A stretch of 10,304 bases of DNA from contig CAZOKM010000060.1 of NCBI GenBank assembly GCA_964580405.1, positions 1 through 10,304 of the forward strand, written 5' to 3'. The translations under genes were made by a program, and so were the position numbers. Below the pieces are notes generated by a model, which was not told where the DNA came from, searched no databases, and was given only the letters and a program-made list of their open reading frames with translations. Source of the stretch: JAGTRI01 sp964580405. Its GTDB lineage: Archaea; Thermoproteota; Bathyarchaeia; Bathyarchaeales; DTEX01. Below, one piece after another: positions 1 through 6,673 of the stretch; within the stretch, counting starts at the first letter, position 1, and the number at the start of each line of letters is the position of its first letter.

Positions 1-1254
1 GATTATTTATTATTAATTCTGAGTTCATTTATTGAAGGATTTGCCCAGTGGCTGAGTAGTTTATCTATTCAGGACTTTGTTTCAATTTTCTGGCTGATGC
101 TGGTCATCGACTTTTTCCGGACCATAGGAAAATGCACGTTCCTTCTGGTACACACCTTGTATCAGAGGGTTCGTCCACCGATTTTTAGGAGCGACTTCTT
201 TCCGAAAGTGTCCCTGATTGTTCCCGCCCACAACGAGGAGAAGATAATAGTAAGGGCGATCGAGTCGGCTCTTGAGACCGATTATCCGAACAGGGAGGTC
301 ATCGTTGTTGACGACGGGTCCAAGGACAGAACGTACCAGCTGGCCTTCCCCTACTCCCGCAGGGGCTTGATTAAGCTGCTGCACCGGGACGTTGCAAGCG
401 GCTCGAAGGCGACTGCCTTGAACTACGGTCTCGTCTTCGCCTCGGGCGATGTGATTGTCGTCGTGGACGCTGACACTCTCATCGAGCGCGGTTCGCTGAA
501 GGAAATTATTAAGCCATTAAGCGACTCAAGCATCAGCGCGGTTTCGGGGAACGTCCGCATCATGGGGGGCGAAGGCGGCTCGAGGAACCTCCTGGTGCGG
601 CTTCAGGCCTACGAGTACCTGATTTCCCTGGAGCTAGGCAGGCGGTTCTCCTAGATCATCAAAACTTTGCTGATAATTTCGGGGGCTTTCGGGGCTTTCT
701 GGAAGGAGAACGTTCGTTCGCTGGGCGAGTACGACAGGGACACGATGACCGAGGACTTCGACCTCACGTTCAAGATGAGGAAGCTGGGGAAGAGGCTCTA
801 CTTCGTGGACAAGGCTATTTCGTGGACGTTCGTGCCTGAAACGTGGGGGGACTGGAGGCGACAGCGGGTAAGGTGGACGAAGGGTCAGGCGGAGACGCTT
901 TGGAAGCATAGGAACGTGCTGTTCGGGAAGGGCTTCGACGTCAGGTTCGTGGCTGCGGTCTTCGACATGCTTCTCATGGACGTCGTCGTCCTCTTCATGC
1001 GGCTAACGTGGTTTGGCTACCTCATATTCTTCTACAGCCCGACGTTCATCTACATCACGGTTTTCAGCTTCATGCTGTACATGGTTTTGGAGCTCGTCGC
1101 CTTCGTTACCGCTGGTCTGCTGTCTCCCCGAAAGGGCGACCTAAAAAGCATCTACCTTCTTCCAATAGTGGTCCTGTTTTACCGACCATACTACTCGATG
1201 ATACGAATGAAGGCATACCTCGACTGGATTCTCAAGCGAGAAAGCCGCTGGTAA
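1..1254 (+). pseudogene. Membrane GT2 polysaccharide synthase-like glycosyltransferase, 5'-truncated by window, interrupted by one in-frame TAG
   Basis: The frame is open from base 1, so the gene starts before the window. Aligned with the intact relative at 5177-6637, about 60 N-terminal residues are missing. Counting codons from base 1, a hydrophobic N-terminal segment (about 25-50) precedes a GT-A domain starting with IVPAHNEE (73-80). Next come the nucleotide-binding VVDDGS (102-107), the metal-binding DAD (156-158), TED (250-252) with the presumed catalytic Asp, and QRVRW (288-292), the signature of processive synthases such as PgaC/IcaA, hyaluronan and cellulose synthases. Hydrophobic segments follow (about 310-370). 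The only defect is TAG at codon 218, between DAD and TED; the frame is identical on both sides and ends at TAA. A restart at TTG 667 has no visible Shine-Dalgarno and would lack DAD. The role would be polymerising a sugar from a nucleotide-sugar at the membrane; substrate unknown. It is either a recent pseudogene, an assembly error, or a gene read through its TAG. Confidence 0.85.
652..654 (+). other. In-frame TAG codon inside the glycosyltransferase
   Basis: The codon follows Gly-Arg-Arg-Phe-Ser and precedes Ile-Ile-Lys-Thr-Leu. An ungapped 31-residue alignment with the neighbour GT (from its Glu261) puts it opposite Asp274. One base change from several sense codons, including CAG, would create it. 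The downstream reading frame and the family motifs continue without any shift. TAG also serves as the terminal stop of the genes ending at 6637 and 6674, so it is normally read as a stop in this genome. Confidence 0.9.
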
Positions 1255-1330
1255 CTTCGCTGAGTCTTAAGACAAATAAAATAAAAACCTTGAACCGTTC
1301 ATTATCCTAGATAAACTTAAGTACAACGTC

Positions 1331-1338
1331 AATTTAAG
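1331..1338 (+). promoter_or_regulatory. Putative archaeal box A (TATA) of tRNA-Asp
   Basis: AATTTAAG is centred about 28 bp upstream of the first base of the mature tRNA, the spacing expected for a TBP site when transcription starts at or just before the tRNA. A short perfect hairpin (CGCT, TCGC loop, AGCG; 1349-1360) lies between it and the tRNA. This is assigned from spacing and composition only. Confidence 0.5.
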
Positions 1339-1362
1339 CAAACTCTGGCGCTTCGCAGCGGA

Positions 1363-1440
1363 GCCCTGGTAGTATAGCCCGGTCTAGTATCGGTGGCTGT
1401 CGCCCGCCTGACCCGGGTTCAAATCCCGGCCAGGGCGCCA
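1363..1440 (+). tRNA. tRNA-Asp (anticodon GTC)
   Basis: A full cloverleaf folds without an intron. The 7-bp acceptor stem pairs GCCCTGG with CCAGGGC. The D-arm has four pairs (two of them G-U) enclosing a loop with GG. The anticodon stem pairs GGTGG with CCGCC around the loop C-T-GTC-G-C, giving anticodon GTC for Asp codons GAC/GAT. The T-arm is CCGGG-TTCAAAT-CCCGG. The discriminator base is G73, as expected for Asp identity, and the 3' CCA (1438-1440) is encoded in the DNA. It sits alone between the interrupted glycosyltransferase and the converging beta-mannosidase gene. No duplicated 3' end was seen nearby, so there is no sign that it served as an integration site. Confidence 0.97.
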
Positions 1441-1545
1441 AATTCTTATTCACTGTGTCTTGCGTCTGGAGAAATAGGCGCGGAAACGTGTTTTATGAGT
1501 CGTTATGGGAGCAAGTTCCGGGGATTGAAGATTGAAATAAGATGG

Positions 1546-1580
1546 ATTTTTTGGGGTAAACCTCGGGTCTCATTTTTTGG
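1546..1580 (+). terminator. Two T6 tracts downstream of tRNA-Asp (possible U-tract terminators)
   Basis: The 9-mer ATTTTTTGG occurs twice (1546-1554 and 1572-1580) in the 170-bp gap between the tRNA and the end of the beta-mannosidase gene. Archaeal RNA polymerase often terminates on U-rich runs without a hairpin, so the pair could stop plus-strand transcription before it runs antisense into the mannosidase. A further T-rich stretch occurs at 1601-1610. The first tract is about 105 nt from the tRNA, far for a dedicated tRNA terminator. Nothing else is recognised between 1441 and 1610. Confidence 0.3.
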
Positions 1581-1610
1581 CTGGGGATGGTAATATTGTT
1601 CATTTTTATT

Positions 1611-4127
1611 TCAGCAGAATGGATAAGGCTTCGCTGTCAGGCGATTGTTGAATTCTTCTAGGCTTAGGTTTCCCCCGGTAGAGATTTTGATGCTCTTTGG
1701 GCTTTTTGGCAGGAGGTCGAAGAAGTTGTCTTCGAACTGCGCCTTGATTCCTCGGAGCTTTAGCCACAGGGCTTTAGTGTATACGTCAGTTTCGAGGTGA
1801 ACCTCGAATTTCCCATCGCTGACCTTGGTGGATTTGATTTTGATTGACGGCTTGGGGAGGTTCAGGTGCTTGGGTTCGAGTAGCGTTCGGCAGTCCTCGG
1901 ATATTATTCTCCCGTCCTTTTCCAGCGTTACCGTTATGACTCCGTCGTCAGCCGGGGGCAGCTCGTTGATTTCTCTCTCCATGATTAGCTTGGACGTGTA
2001 GGGCGAGACCGAGATTGCCTGCTGTTCCGAACGGAGGACCGCGCCGTCGTAATTCATCGCGCAGAACCTTACGGTCGCATCGAGTTTTTCGGCTGTCTCA
2101 TTAATCACGTGGACGCGGCCGACAAGCTTCCTGCCTGCGGAGGGAGACACGGGTCTTATGACGGTCAGTGTTGCCCGTATCGGCGTGAATGCGCGTTTAA
2201 CGAAGTAGTAGGCGGGCTTGGGATTATACCCGTAATCTACGAGGCTCCAGCTTATCACGGGCCAGCAGTCGTTTAGCTGCCATATTATGCAGCCGCTGGT
2301 CTTGAACATGCGGCTCCTCCAGTGTTGGACGGCAGTCTTCAGGGCTTCGCCTTGGTTGAGCTGGCAGTACAAGGTGAAGAGCTCGAAGTCTTCCTTCACG
2401 GGGTAGTGAGCCGCGAGGTACGTGTAGAGTCTTTCCAGTCCTCCGACCTGTTTCTCGTGAGCTTCGACGGCTCTGCTCTGCGGATGCAAACATTCAGCGC
2501 TCAGATACTCCTTCATGTGCTCCACGGTTGGGGGAGACTGCCACCCGAACTCGCTTATGAAGCGCCCTTTGTCCATGAGGTAGTCTGGATAGTCTCTCCA
2601 CTCGCTCCACACGTCCCAGTTGTGCCTGTCTCCCTCGGACGCGCTGTTCGGGTCTTCACCTCCATACGGGCTGCTGGGCCAGTAGGGCGTGGTGGGGTCA
2701 AGATTGCTACACAGGTTCGGCAGTAGCTTGTCGTATATTTTGAGGCCTGAGAGTGTTCCGCCACCTCGTCTACCCGTATAAATAGGGCCTAGCCACTGGT
2801 TCTCGTTGTTGCCGCACCAGAGGACTATGCAGGGGTGCCTCCTGAGCCTCTTCAGGACTTCTTTAGCCTCTCTTCCGGCTTCCTTCAGGAACCACTTCTC
2901 CTCAGGATATTCGGCGCACGCGTACATGAAGTCCTGCCATACCATGATGCCTAGCTCGTTGCACACGTCGTAGAAGATTTCGTCTTCGTAGACACCTCCG
3001 CCCCAAACCCTGAGCATGTTCATCCCTCCCTCGGCTGAGAGCCCCAAGAGCTTGCGGTAGTGCCGCTCTGTCACTCTGGGCAGGAAGGAGTCCGCAGGTA
3101 TCCAGTCGGCACCTTTGCAGAAAACCAGTCTACCGTTGATTCTGAATATGAAGGTCTTCCCCTCATCGTCTGGCTTCTGAACCAGGTCCACGCTTCGTAT
3201 ACCAACCCTTGTCTCCGCTCTGTCCTGAAGTTCATCCCCCACGTAGAGCTCAGCTGATAATTTGTAAAGGTTTTGAGGTCCGTAGCCTCTGGGCCACCAC
3301 AACTTGGGCTTTTTAAGGTCGACCGTGCACTCCACGTCGGTTCTGCCTAGTTTGGCTTTAGCCTCGGCCTCCTTCTCCACTTCGCCCTCGGCGTCTTTCA
3401 ACGTAAACTTAACCTTGACCTTGGATTTCCTTGGAGAGTAAATTTCAGCTGTAAGCTTAACAGTTGCTTTACTGCCCCGAACGTCAAGAGGTAATGATGC
3501 AATGTAACCAAGTCTCGCCTTGTCGTAGGCTACGAGCTTTACGCTGCGCCATATGCCTGCCGTTGGGAGGGTGGGTCCCCAGTCCCAGCCGAAGGAGTAT
3601 TGGGCTTTCCTGAGGTAGGACCTTGGCGGAAACTTGTATTTTGCCTGCAGGGTCTTGTGCTTCTTTTGCAGCTCTTCCGCCGCCTTCTTGGCTGGCTTGA
3701 GGCGGACGGCGATTGTGTTCCTGCCCTTTATAATGTATTTTTTTACGTTGAATCGATAGGGGGTGAACATGTTGCACGTTTCGCCTATCTCGGTTCCGTT
3801 CACCCATACGGTGGCGAAGGTGTCGATGCCGTCGAACGCTAGCTCAACGATTTCCTTTTCCAGAACGTCGCTGGACAACTCGAAGTCTTTGCGGTACCAC
3901 CACTCAACGTCGTCGACCCACCGGGCGGTCTCTTCGTTCAGGTCCCTAAACGGGTCCGGAATAACATTATTCGCCATGAGGTCCGTGTGAACTGTTCCCG
4001 GGACCTTTGCCGAAAACCAATCTTCAGTTGGGAACTTGGGTTCGCACGCTCTTTGTGTTTTGCCCTCAAGTTCCGTGAAGCCCTTAAGTTTCCACGAGCC
4101 ATTCAACGATACCTCGATTTTTCCCAT
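1611..4127 (-). CDS. Beta-mannosidase, glycoside hydrolase family 2
   Basis: An 838-residue enzyme predicted to release beta-linked mannose from the non-reducing ends of manno-oligosaccharides. The fold order is typical of the family: a sugar-binding jelly-roll (about 1-200, with VPGTVHTDL at 42-50 and WWYRKDF at 76-82), an Ig-like domain (about 205-315), a TIM barrel (about 320-650) and C-terminal beta domains (about 655-838). In the barrel, RVWGGG is at 373-378, the acid/base is Glu442 in GNNEN, and the nucleophile is Glu526 in SEFGW, so both catalytic residues of this retaining family are present. The length matches family norms. There is no signal peptide, so it should act in the cytoplasm on imported oligosaccharides. 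Start: ATG at 4127 with GAGGG (4141-4137) 9 nt upstream; stop TGA. Other GH2 activities (beta-galactosidase, beta-glucuronidase) are possible, but the N-terminal signature and domain layout favour mannosidase. Confidence 0.94.
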   Translation of the reverse strand: MGKIEVSLNGSWKLKGFTELEGKTQRACEPKFPTEDWFSAKVPGTVHTDLMANNVIPDPFRDLNEETARWVDDVEWWYRKDFELSSDVLEKEIVELAFDGIDTFATVWVNGTEIGETCNMFTPYRFNVKKYIIKGRNTIAVRLKPAKKAAEELQKKHKTLQAKYKFPPRSYLRKAQYSFGWDWGPTLPTAGIWRSVKLVAYDKARLGYIASLPLDVRGSKATVKLTAEIYSPRKSKVKVKFTLKDAEGEVEKEAEAKAKLGRTDVECTVDLKKPKLWWPRGYGPQNLYKLSAELYVGDELQDRAETRVGIRSVDLVQKPDDEGKTFIFRINGRLVFCKGADWIPADSFLPRVTERHYRKLLGLSAEGGMNMLRVWGGGVYEDEIFYDVCNELGIMVWQDFMYACAEYPEEKWFLKEAGREAKEVLKRLRRHPCIVLWCGNNENQWLGPIYTGRRGGGTLSGLKIYDKLLPNLCSNLDPTTPYWPSSPYGGEDPNSASEGDRHNWDVWSEWRDYPDYLMDKGRFISEFGWQSPPTVEHMKEYLSAECLHPQSRAVEAHEKQVGGLERLYTYLAAHYPVKEDFELFTLYCQLNQGEALKTAVQHWRSRMFKTSGCIIWQLNDCWPVISWSLVDYGYNPKPAYYFVKRAFTPIRATLTVIRPVSPSAGRKLVGRVHVINETAEKLDATVRFCAMNYDGAVLRSEQQAISVSPYTSKLIMEREINELPPADDGVITVTLEKDGRIISEDCRTLLEPKHLNLPKPSIKIKSTKVSDGKFEVHLETDVYTKALWLKLRGIKAQFEDNFFDLLPKSPKSIKISTGGNLSLEEFNNRLTAKPYPFC

Positions 4128-4166
4128 GGCAGATTTCCCTCATTTGGCTTCTCAAACTGCTCTTCA

Positions 4167-4174
4167 TTAATTAA
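4167..4174 (-). promoter_or_regulatory. Putative box A of the beta-mannosidase gene
   Basis: TTAATTAA is centred 43 bp upstream of the ATG at 4127. With the usual archaeal offset of about 26 bp, transcription would start near 4144, leaving a leader of about 17 nt that still contains the GAGGG ribosome site. Flanking TTCAT/ATGAA (4163-4181) forms a short inverted repeat around it, which could be coincidence. The remaining gap up to 4316 is AT-rich with no recognised element. Confidence 0.4.
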
Positions 4175-4316
4175 CGATGAATGCGTATTTGAAATTTATT
4201 ACAAAGTTGGGGGAGGTGCTGCAAAAAATAGTCGAGACAAAGTCACAATTAAGTGCTTAATCCAACATGACAATTAGGAAAAATTCGAAAGGATCATAAA
4301 AAAGTAATTATATGGA

Positions 4317-4892
4317 TTATTCTATGTTTTTTCCAATATTATAGGCTTTCTGCATCACGTCGCGTTTTTTGTCGACCGTGTCCTCGTGCGTTAAGCCCAC
4401 CTGAGAGACTATGAGCCTCTCCGTTATCGGGATTCCGAGCACGTTCATAACCACGTTTATGGGTTCGATGGTCTCCTGTAGTAGGCTTGTGCAGCCTTGG
4501 ACAATTACAACTGACTTCTTTCCTTCGGGTATCCTCGACCACATCGTGACCTTCCTGTTCTCGTCAACCACGTAGACGAGCTGGCTCGTGCACAGCCTGT
4601 CCAGCCAGTTCTTCATGTACCCCGTCACCGAACGATTAATTGACGGCGTCCCAACAACCAGCACGTCGACTTCGATAATCTTCTTCAGGTGGTCACGGAA
4701 TCCGTCGTCAATTAGGCAGACGCCCTCGGGATAGCATTCCTCGCACCAGTTGCAGTAGTCCAAGTCCAAATCGACCAAGTGGACCATCTCGCAGTCGTGA
4801 CCGTTCGTTCGTGCCCCGCGGAAGACCTCGCTTATTAGCTTCACCGTGTTTCCGTCTCTGTGGGGACTGCCGTTTATGCCAAGAACTTTCAT
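4317..4892 (-). CDS. Iron-sulfur flavoprotein / NAD(P)H-dependent FMN reductase
   Basis: A 191-residue flavodoxin-fold protein. The N-terminal strand and loop MKVLGINGSP-HRDGNT form the FMN-phosphate site of the FMN-reductase family. Cysteines 47, 50, 53 and 59 form a compact C-x2-C-x2-C-x5-C cluster, the 4Fe-4S motif of archaeal and anaerobe iron-sulfur flavoproteins (Isf). GTPSINRSVTGYMKNWLDR (81-99) matches the second flavin-contacting segment. Its likely role is transferring electrons from ferredoxin or NAD(P)H to oxygen species, quinones or other acceptors in the cytoplasm; the partner is unknown. The ATG at 4892 is chosen because AAAGGGG (4907-4901) lies 8 nt upstream and the family begins right at this strand. 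The frame stays open upstream to 5042, but those 50 residues look non-coding. Stop TAA. It is divergent from the GT2 gene at 5177. Confidence 0.88.
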   Translation of the reverse strand: MKVLGINGSPHRDGNTVKLISEVFRGARTNGHDCEMVHLVDLDLDYCNWCEECYPEGVCLIDDGFRDHLKKIIEVDVLVVGTPSINRSVTGYMKNWLDRLCTSQLVYVVDENRKVTMWSRIPEGKKSVVIVQGCTSLLQETIEPINVVMNVLGIPITERLIVSQVGLTHEDTVDKKRDVMQKAYNIGKNIE

Positions 4893-4952
4893 GACTGTTT
4901 CCCCTTTCGGAAATGCGTAATTAGGTTCTGAACCGTACTTTACCGAGTCTCC

Positions 4953-4960
4953 GTATAAAT
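4953..4960 (-). promoter_or_regulatory. Putative box A of the iron-sulfur flavoprotein gene
   Basis: On the minus strand the sequence reads ATTTATAC, close to the archaeal TATA consensus. Transcription would start near 4930, giving a leader of about 38 nt with the AAAGGGG ribosome site inside it. Its position inside the frame open upstream of 4892 supports the shorter protein. Confidence 0.45.
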
Positions 4961-5090
4961 GATTTCCAGGCTCAAGTCTGGGATGGAAGCTATTTATCGA
5001 GAGGACGACATAATTCCTGTGGGCACGAGATGAAATAGTCATATTCCCAAGGGAAATGCCGTGTTGACGCTTCCCGCTGAGCCTAGAATC

Positions 5091-5143
5091 TGCATCCTCG
5101 GTTTACATGAAGCCGCCTCTATCTGGGGATGCATCCATCCTCG
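5091..5143 (+). repeat. Short repeats in the leader of the second GT2 gene
   Basis: TGCATCC (5091-5097) is the exact complement of GGATGCA (5127-5133), and CATCCTCG occurs twice (5093-5100 and 5136-5143). GGATGCATCC (5127-5136) is a perfect 10-bp palindrome. The elements lie 35-85 bp before the GT2 start, where a regulator site or a weak leader hairpin could sit. No known riboswitch or operator is recognised, and repeats this short can arise by chance. Confidence 0.3.
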
Positions 5144-5163
5144 TGACTTGATTACCTATATTC

Positions 5164-5169
5164 AAGGAG
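5164..5169 (+). promoter_or_regulatory. Shine-Dalgarno site of the second GT2 gene
   Basis: AAGGAG lies 7 nt before the ATG at 5177, an ideal spacing that fixes the start of the intact glycosyltransferase. A convincing box A at the expected distance was not found. The candidate at 4991-4998 (TATTTATC) would imply a leader of roughly 155 nt. Confidence 0.75.
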
Positions 5170-5176
5170 CTGACAA

Positions 5177-6637
5177 ATGAAGAACATAAAGTTCTTGGCA
5201 ATCGGGATTGTGCTGTTCATCGAGTCCATGTCCATAGTCTTCCTCATCCCCAACAACGTCATATGGATAAGCCTCTTCATCGGGGCCGCGGTAGCTTCTT
5301 TCTTTCTGTTGATGGCTAGGAGGGCCAAACGAAGCCGCGCCGCGGAAGCCTCGTGGGCTTTCAACCTTCTCACGATTCTATCCACGGTCATTCCGTTCCT
5401 TTTCGGGTGGCTCACATTGTACACGGGATATTTCGCTTTTATATCGGCGGTTCTGTTGTCGGCTATGACGTTGGAGTTTTTCTCGAACTTCATGGCGCTG
5501 CCGCTCAGCATCTACCACCAGTATCAGGAGGGGAGGTTCATAGTTAAAATGACGGCTCAATATCCGGCGATAACGATTGTGGTTCCGGCGCACAACGAGG
5601 AAAAGGTCATAGAAAGGTGCATCGAAGCATTAATCGAAATCGACTACCCGTCGAAGGAAATCATCGTCGTCGACGACGGCTCAACGGACAGAACCTACGA
5701 ACTCGCCCTGCAGTACAAGAAGAAGGGGGTAGAAGTGCTCCACAGGCAGAAGGCGGGCGGGAAGTCCGTTGCCCTGAACACCGGAATCCTGTTTTCACAG
5801 GGTGAAATCATAATAACGTGCGACGCTGACAGCCTAATCAGCAGGCAAGCCCTGCGGGTCATCGTTCAAAGGTTTGACGACCCGATGGTCAACGCCGTGG
5901 CGGGAAACGTTGAGGTTCTGAACCGGACCAACTTCCTGACGAGGATACAAGCGCTCGAGTACATCGTCAACGAGAACATTTACCGCCGCGTCTTCGACGT
6001 CTTCGGCGTCGTGCCCGTCGTGCCCGGCCCCCTGGCTGCGTTCAGAAAAAGCGTGCTGAAGGAGATAGGCTTCTACGACAAGGACACCCTGACGGAGGAC
6101 TTCGACGTGACGGTCAAAATCCTCAAGACGGGAAAAGTCGTGCAAGCGCTGTCAGAGGCGCACGTCTACACCGAAGCCCCCGTGACCTGGAAGGACTTTT
6201 ACAAACAGAGGTTGAGGTGGAACCGAGGGACGTTCCAGACACTCGGCAAGCACCGAAACGTGTTCCTTTCATCGAGGTTCGGGTTCGTGCACACACTGAC
6301 GTTCCCTTACGTCCTGCTGTCGATGCTGTTCATCCCCGTTGCGTCGATAGTCTCAATCGTGTCCATCGTGTTCGCCGTGCTGGAAGGGTACGGCTTGCAG
6401 GTCCTGTCGGTGCTGGGCTGCTTCGTCGTGCTTCAGACGACGTACAGCTTCTTGGCGCTCCAAATGGACAACGAGGACATGAAGCTCATAGTGTATTCAC
6501 CCTTTTTCGTCGTCGGCTACAAGGAGATACGGAACTTCATCAAGCTTAGGGCGCTAATCGACGTTCTCAGGAAAAAAGAAATGCAGTGGGGAGCAATCCA
6601 GCGGATAGGAGAAGCGCAAGCACAAAAACAGAAATAG
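5177..6637 (+). CDS. Membrane-embedded processive GT2 glycosyltransferase (polysaccharide synthase-like)
   Basis: A 486-residue integral membrane enzyme that should transfer sugar from a nucleotide-sugar onto a growing glycan at the cytoplasmic membrane. Hydrophobic segments lie at about 7-24, 29-47, 62-80 and 84-110. A GT-A catalytic domain follows (about 130-360) with IVVPAHNEEK (134-143), VVDDGSTD (164-171), the metal-binding DAD (216-218), TED (306-308; presumed general base Asp308) and QRLRW (344-348). Further hydrophobic segments occupy about 372-447. This motif set and the membrane layout on both sides are those of PgaC/IcaA, NodC, hyaluronan and cellulose synthase relatives. The exact sugar and linkage cannot be read from sequence. 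It resembles the interrupted gene at 1-1254 in every catalytic block. The C-terminus is a short charged tail ending at TAG (6635-6637). No accessory export or deacetylase gene is adjacent. Confidence 0.93.
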   Translation: MKNIKFLAIGIVLFIESMSIVFLIPNNVIWISLFIGAAVASFFLLMARRAKRSRAAEASWAFNLLTILSTVIPFLFGWLTLYTGYFAFISAVLLSAMTLEFFSNFMALPLSIYHQYQEGRFIVKMTAQYPAITIVVPAHNEEKVIERCIEALIEIDYPSKEIIVVDDGSTDRTYELALQYKKKGVEVLHRQKAGGKSVALNTGILFSQGEIIITCDADSLISRQALRVIVQRFDDPMVNAVAGNVEVLNRTNFLTRIQALEYIVNENIYRRVFDVFGVVPVVPGPLAAFRKSVLKEIGFYDKDTLTEDFDVTVKILKTGKVVQALSEAHVYTEAPVTWKDFYKQRLRWNRGTFQTLGKHRNVFLSSRFGFVHTLTFPYVLLSMLFIPVASIVSIVSIVFAVLEGYGLQVLSVLGCFVVLQTTYSFLALQMDNEDMKLIVYSPFFVVGYKEIRNFIKLRALIDVLRKKEMQWGAIQRIGEAQAQKQK

Positions 6638-6648
6638 GCCAGAAAAGC

Positions 6649-6670
6649 AATTAGTTTTATTGTTGTTTTC
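6649..6670 (+). terminator. Putative U-tract terminator in the convergent gap
   Basis: Only 36 bp separate the GT2 stop from the converging E1 stop. On the plus strand this gap contains runs TTTTATTGTTGTTTTC, a U-rich tract of the kind at which archaeal polymerase releases. No stem-loop is evident. Confidence 0.35.
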
Positions 6671-6673
6671 GTG

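Noticed and set aside
667..1254. The C-terminal half of the interrupted glycosyltransferase as an independent gene from TTG 667
   Set aside because: No ribosome site is present, and the product would lack the nucleotide-binding and DAD motifs, so it could not function alone.
1264..1273. Palindrome GTCTTAAGAC just after the first glycosyltransferase stop as a terminator
   Set aside because: It has no loop to form a hairpin and is followed by A-rich rather than T-rich sequence on the plus strand.
1363..1440. tRNA-Asp as an attachment site for an integrated element
   Set aside because: No repeated copy of its 3' end, integrase or phage-like gene was found in the window.
1393..1593. A 66-codon plus-strand frame running out of the tRNA
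   Set aside because: It starts inside tRNA-Asp, has no ribosome site, and its composition is not protein-like; it is a chance frame.
4893..5042. Fifty extra N-terminal residues for the flavoprotein
   Set aside because: The family begins at MKVLGINGSP, a Shine-Dalgarno site precedes ATG 4892, and a TATA-like element lies inside the extension.
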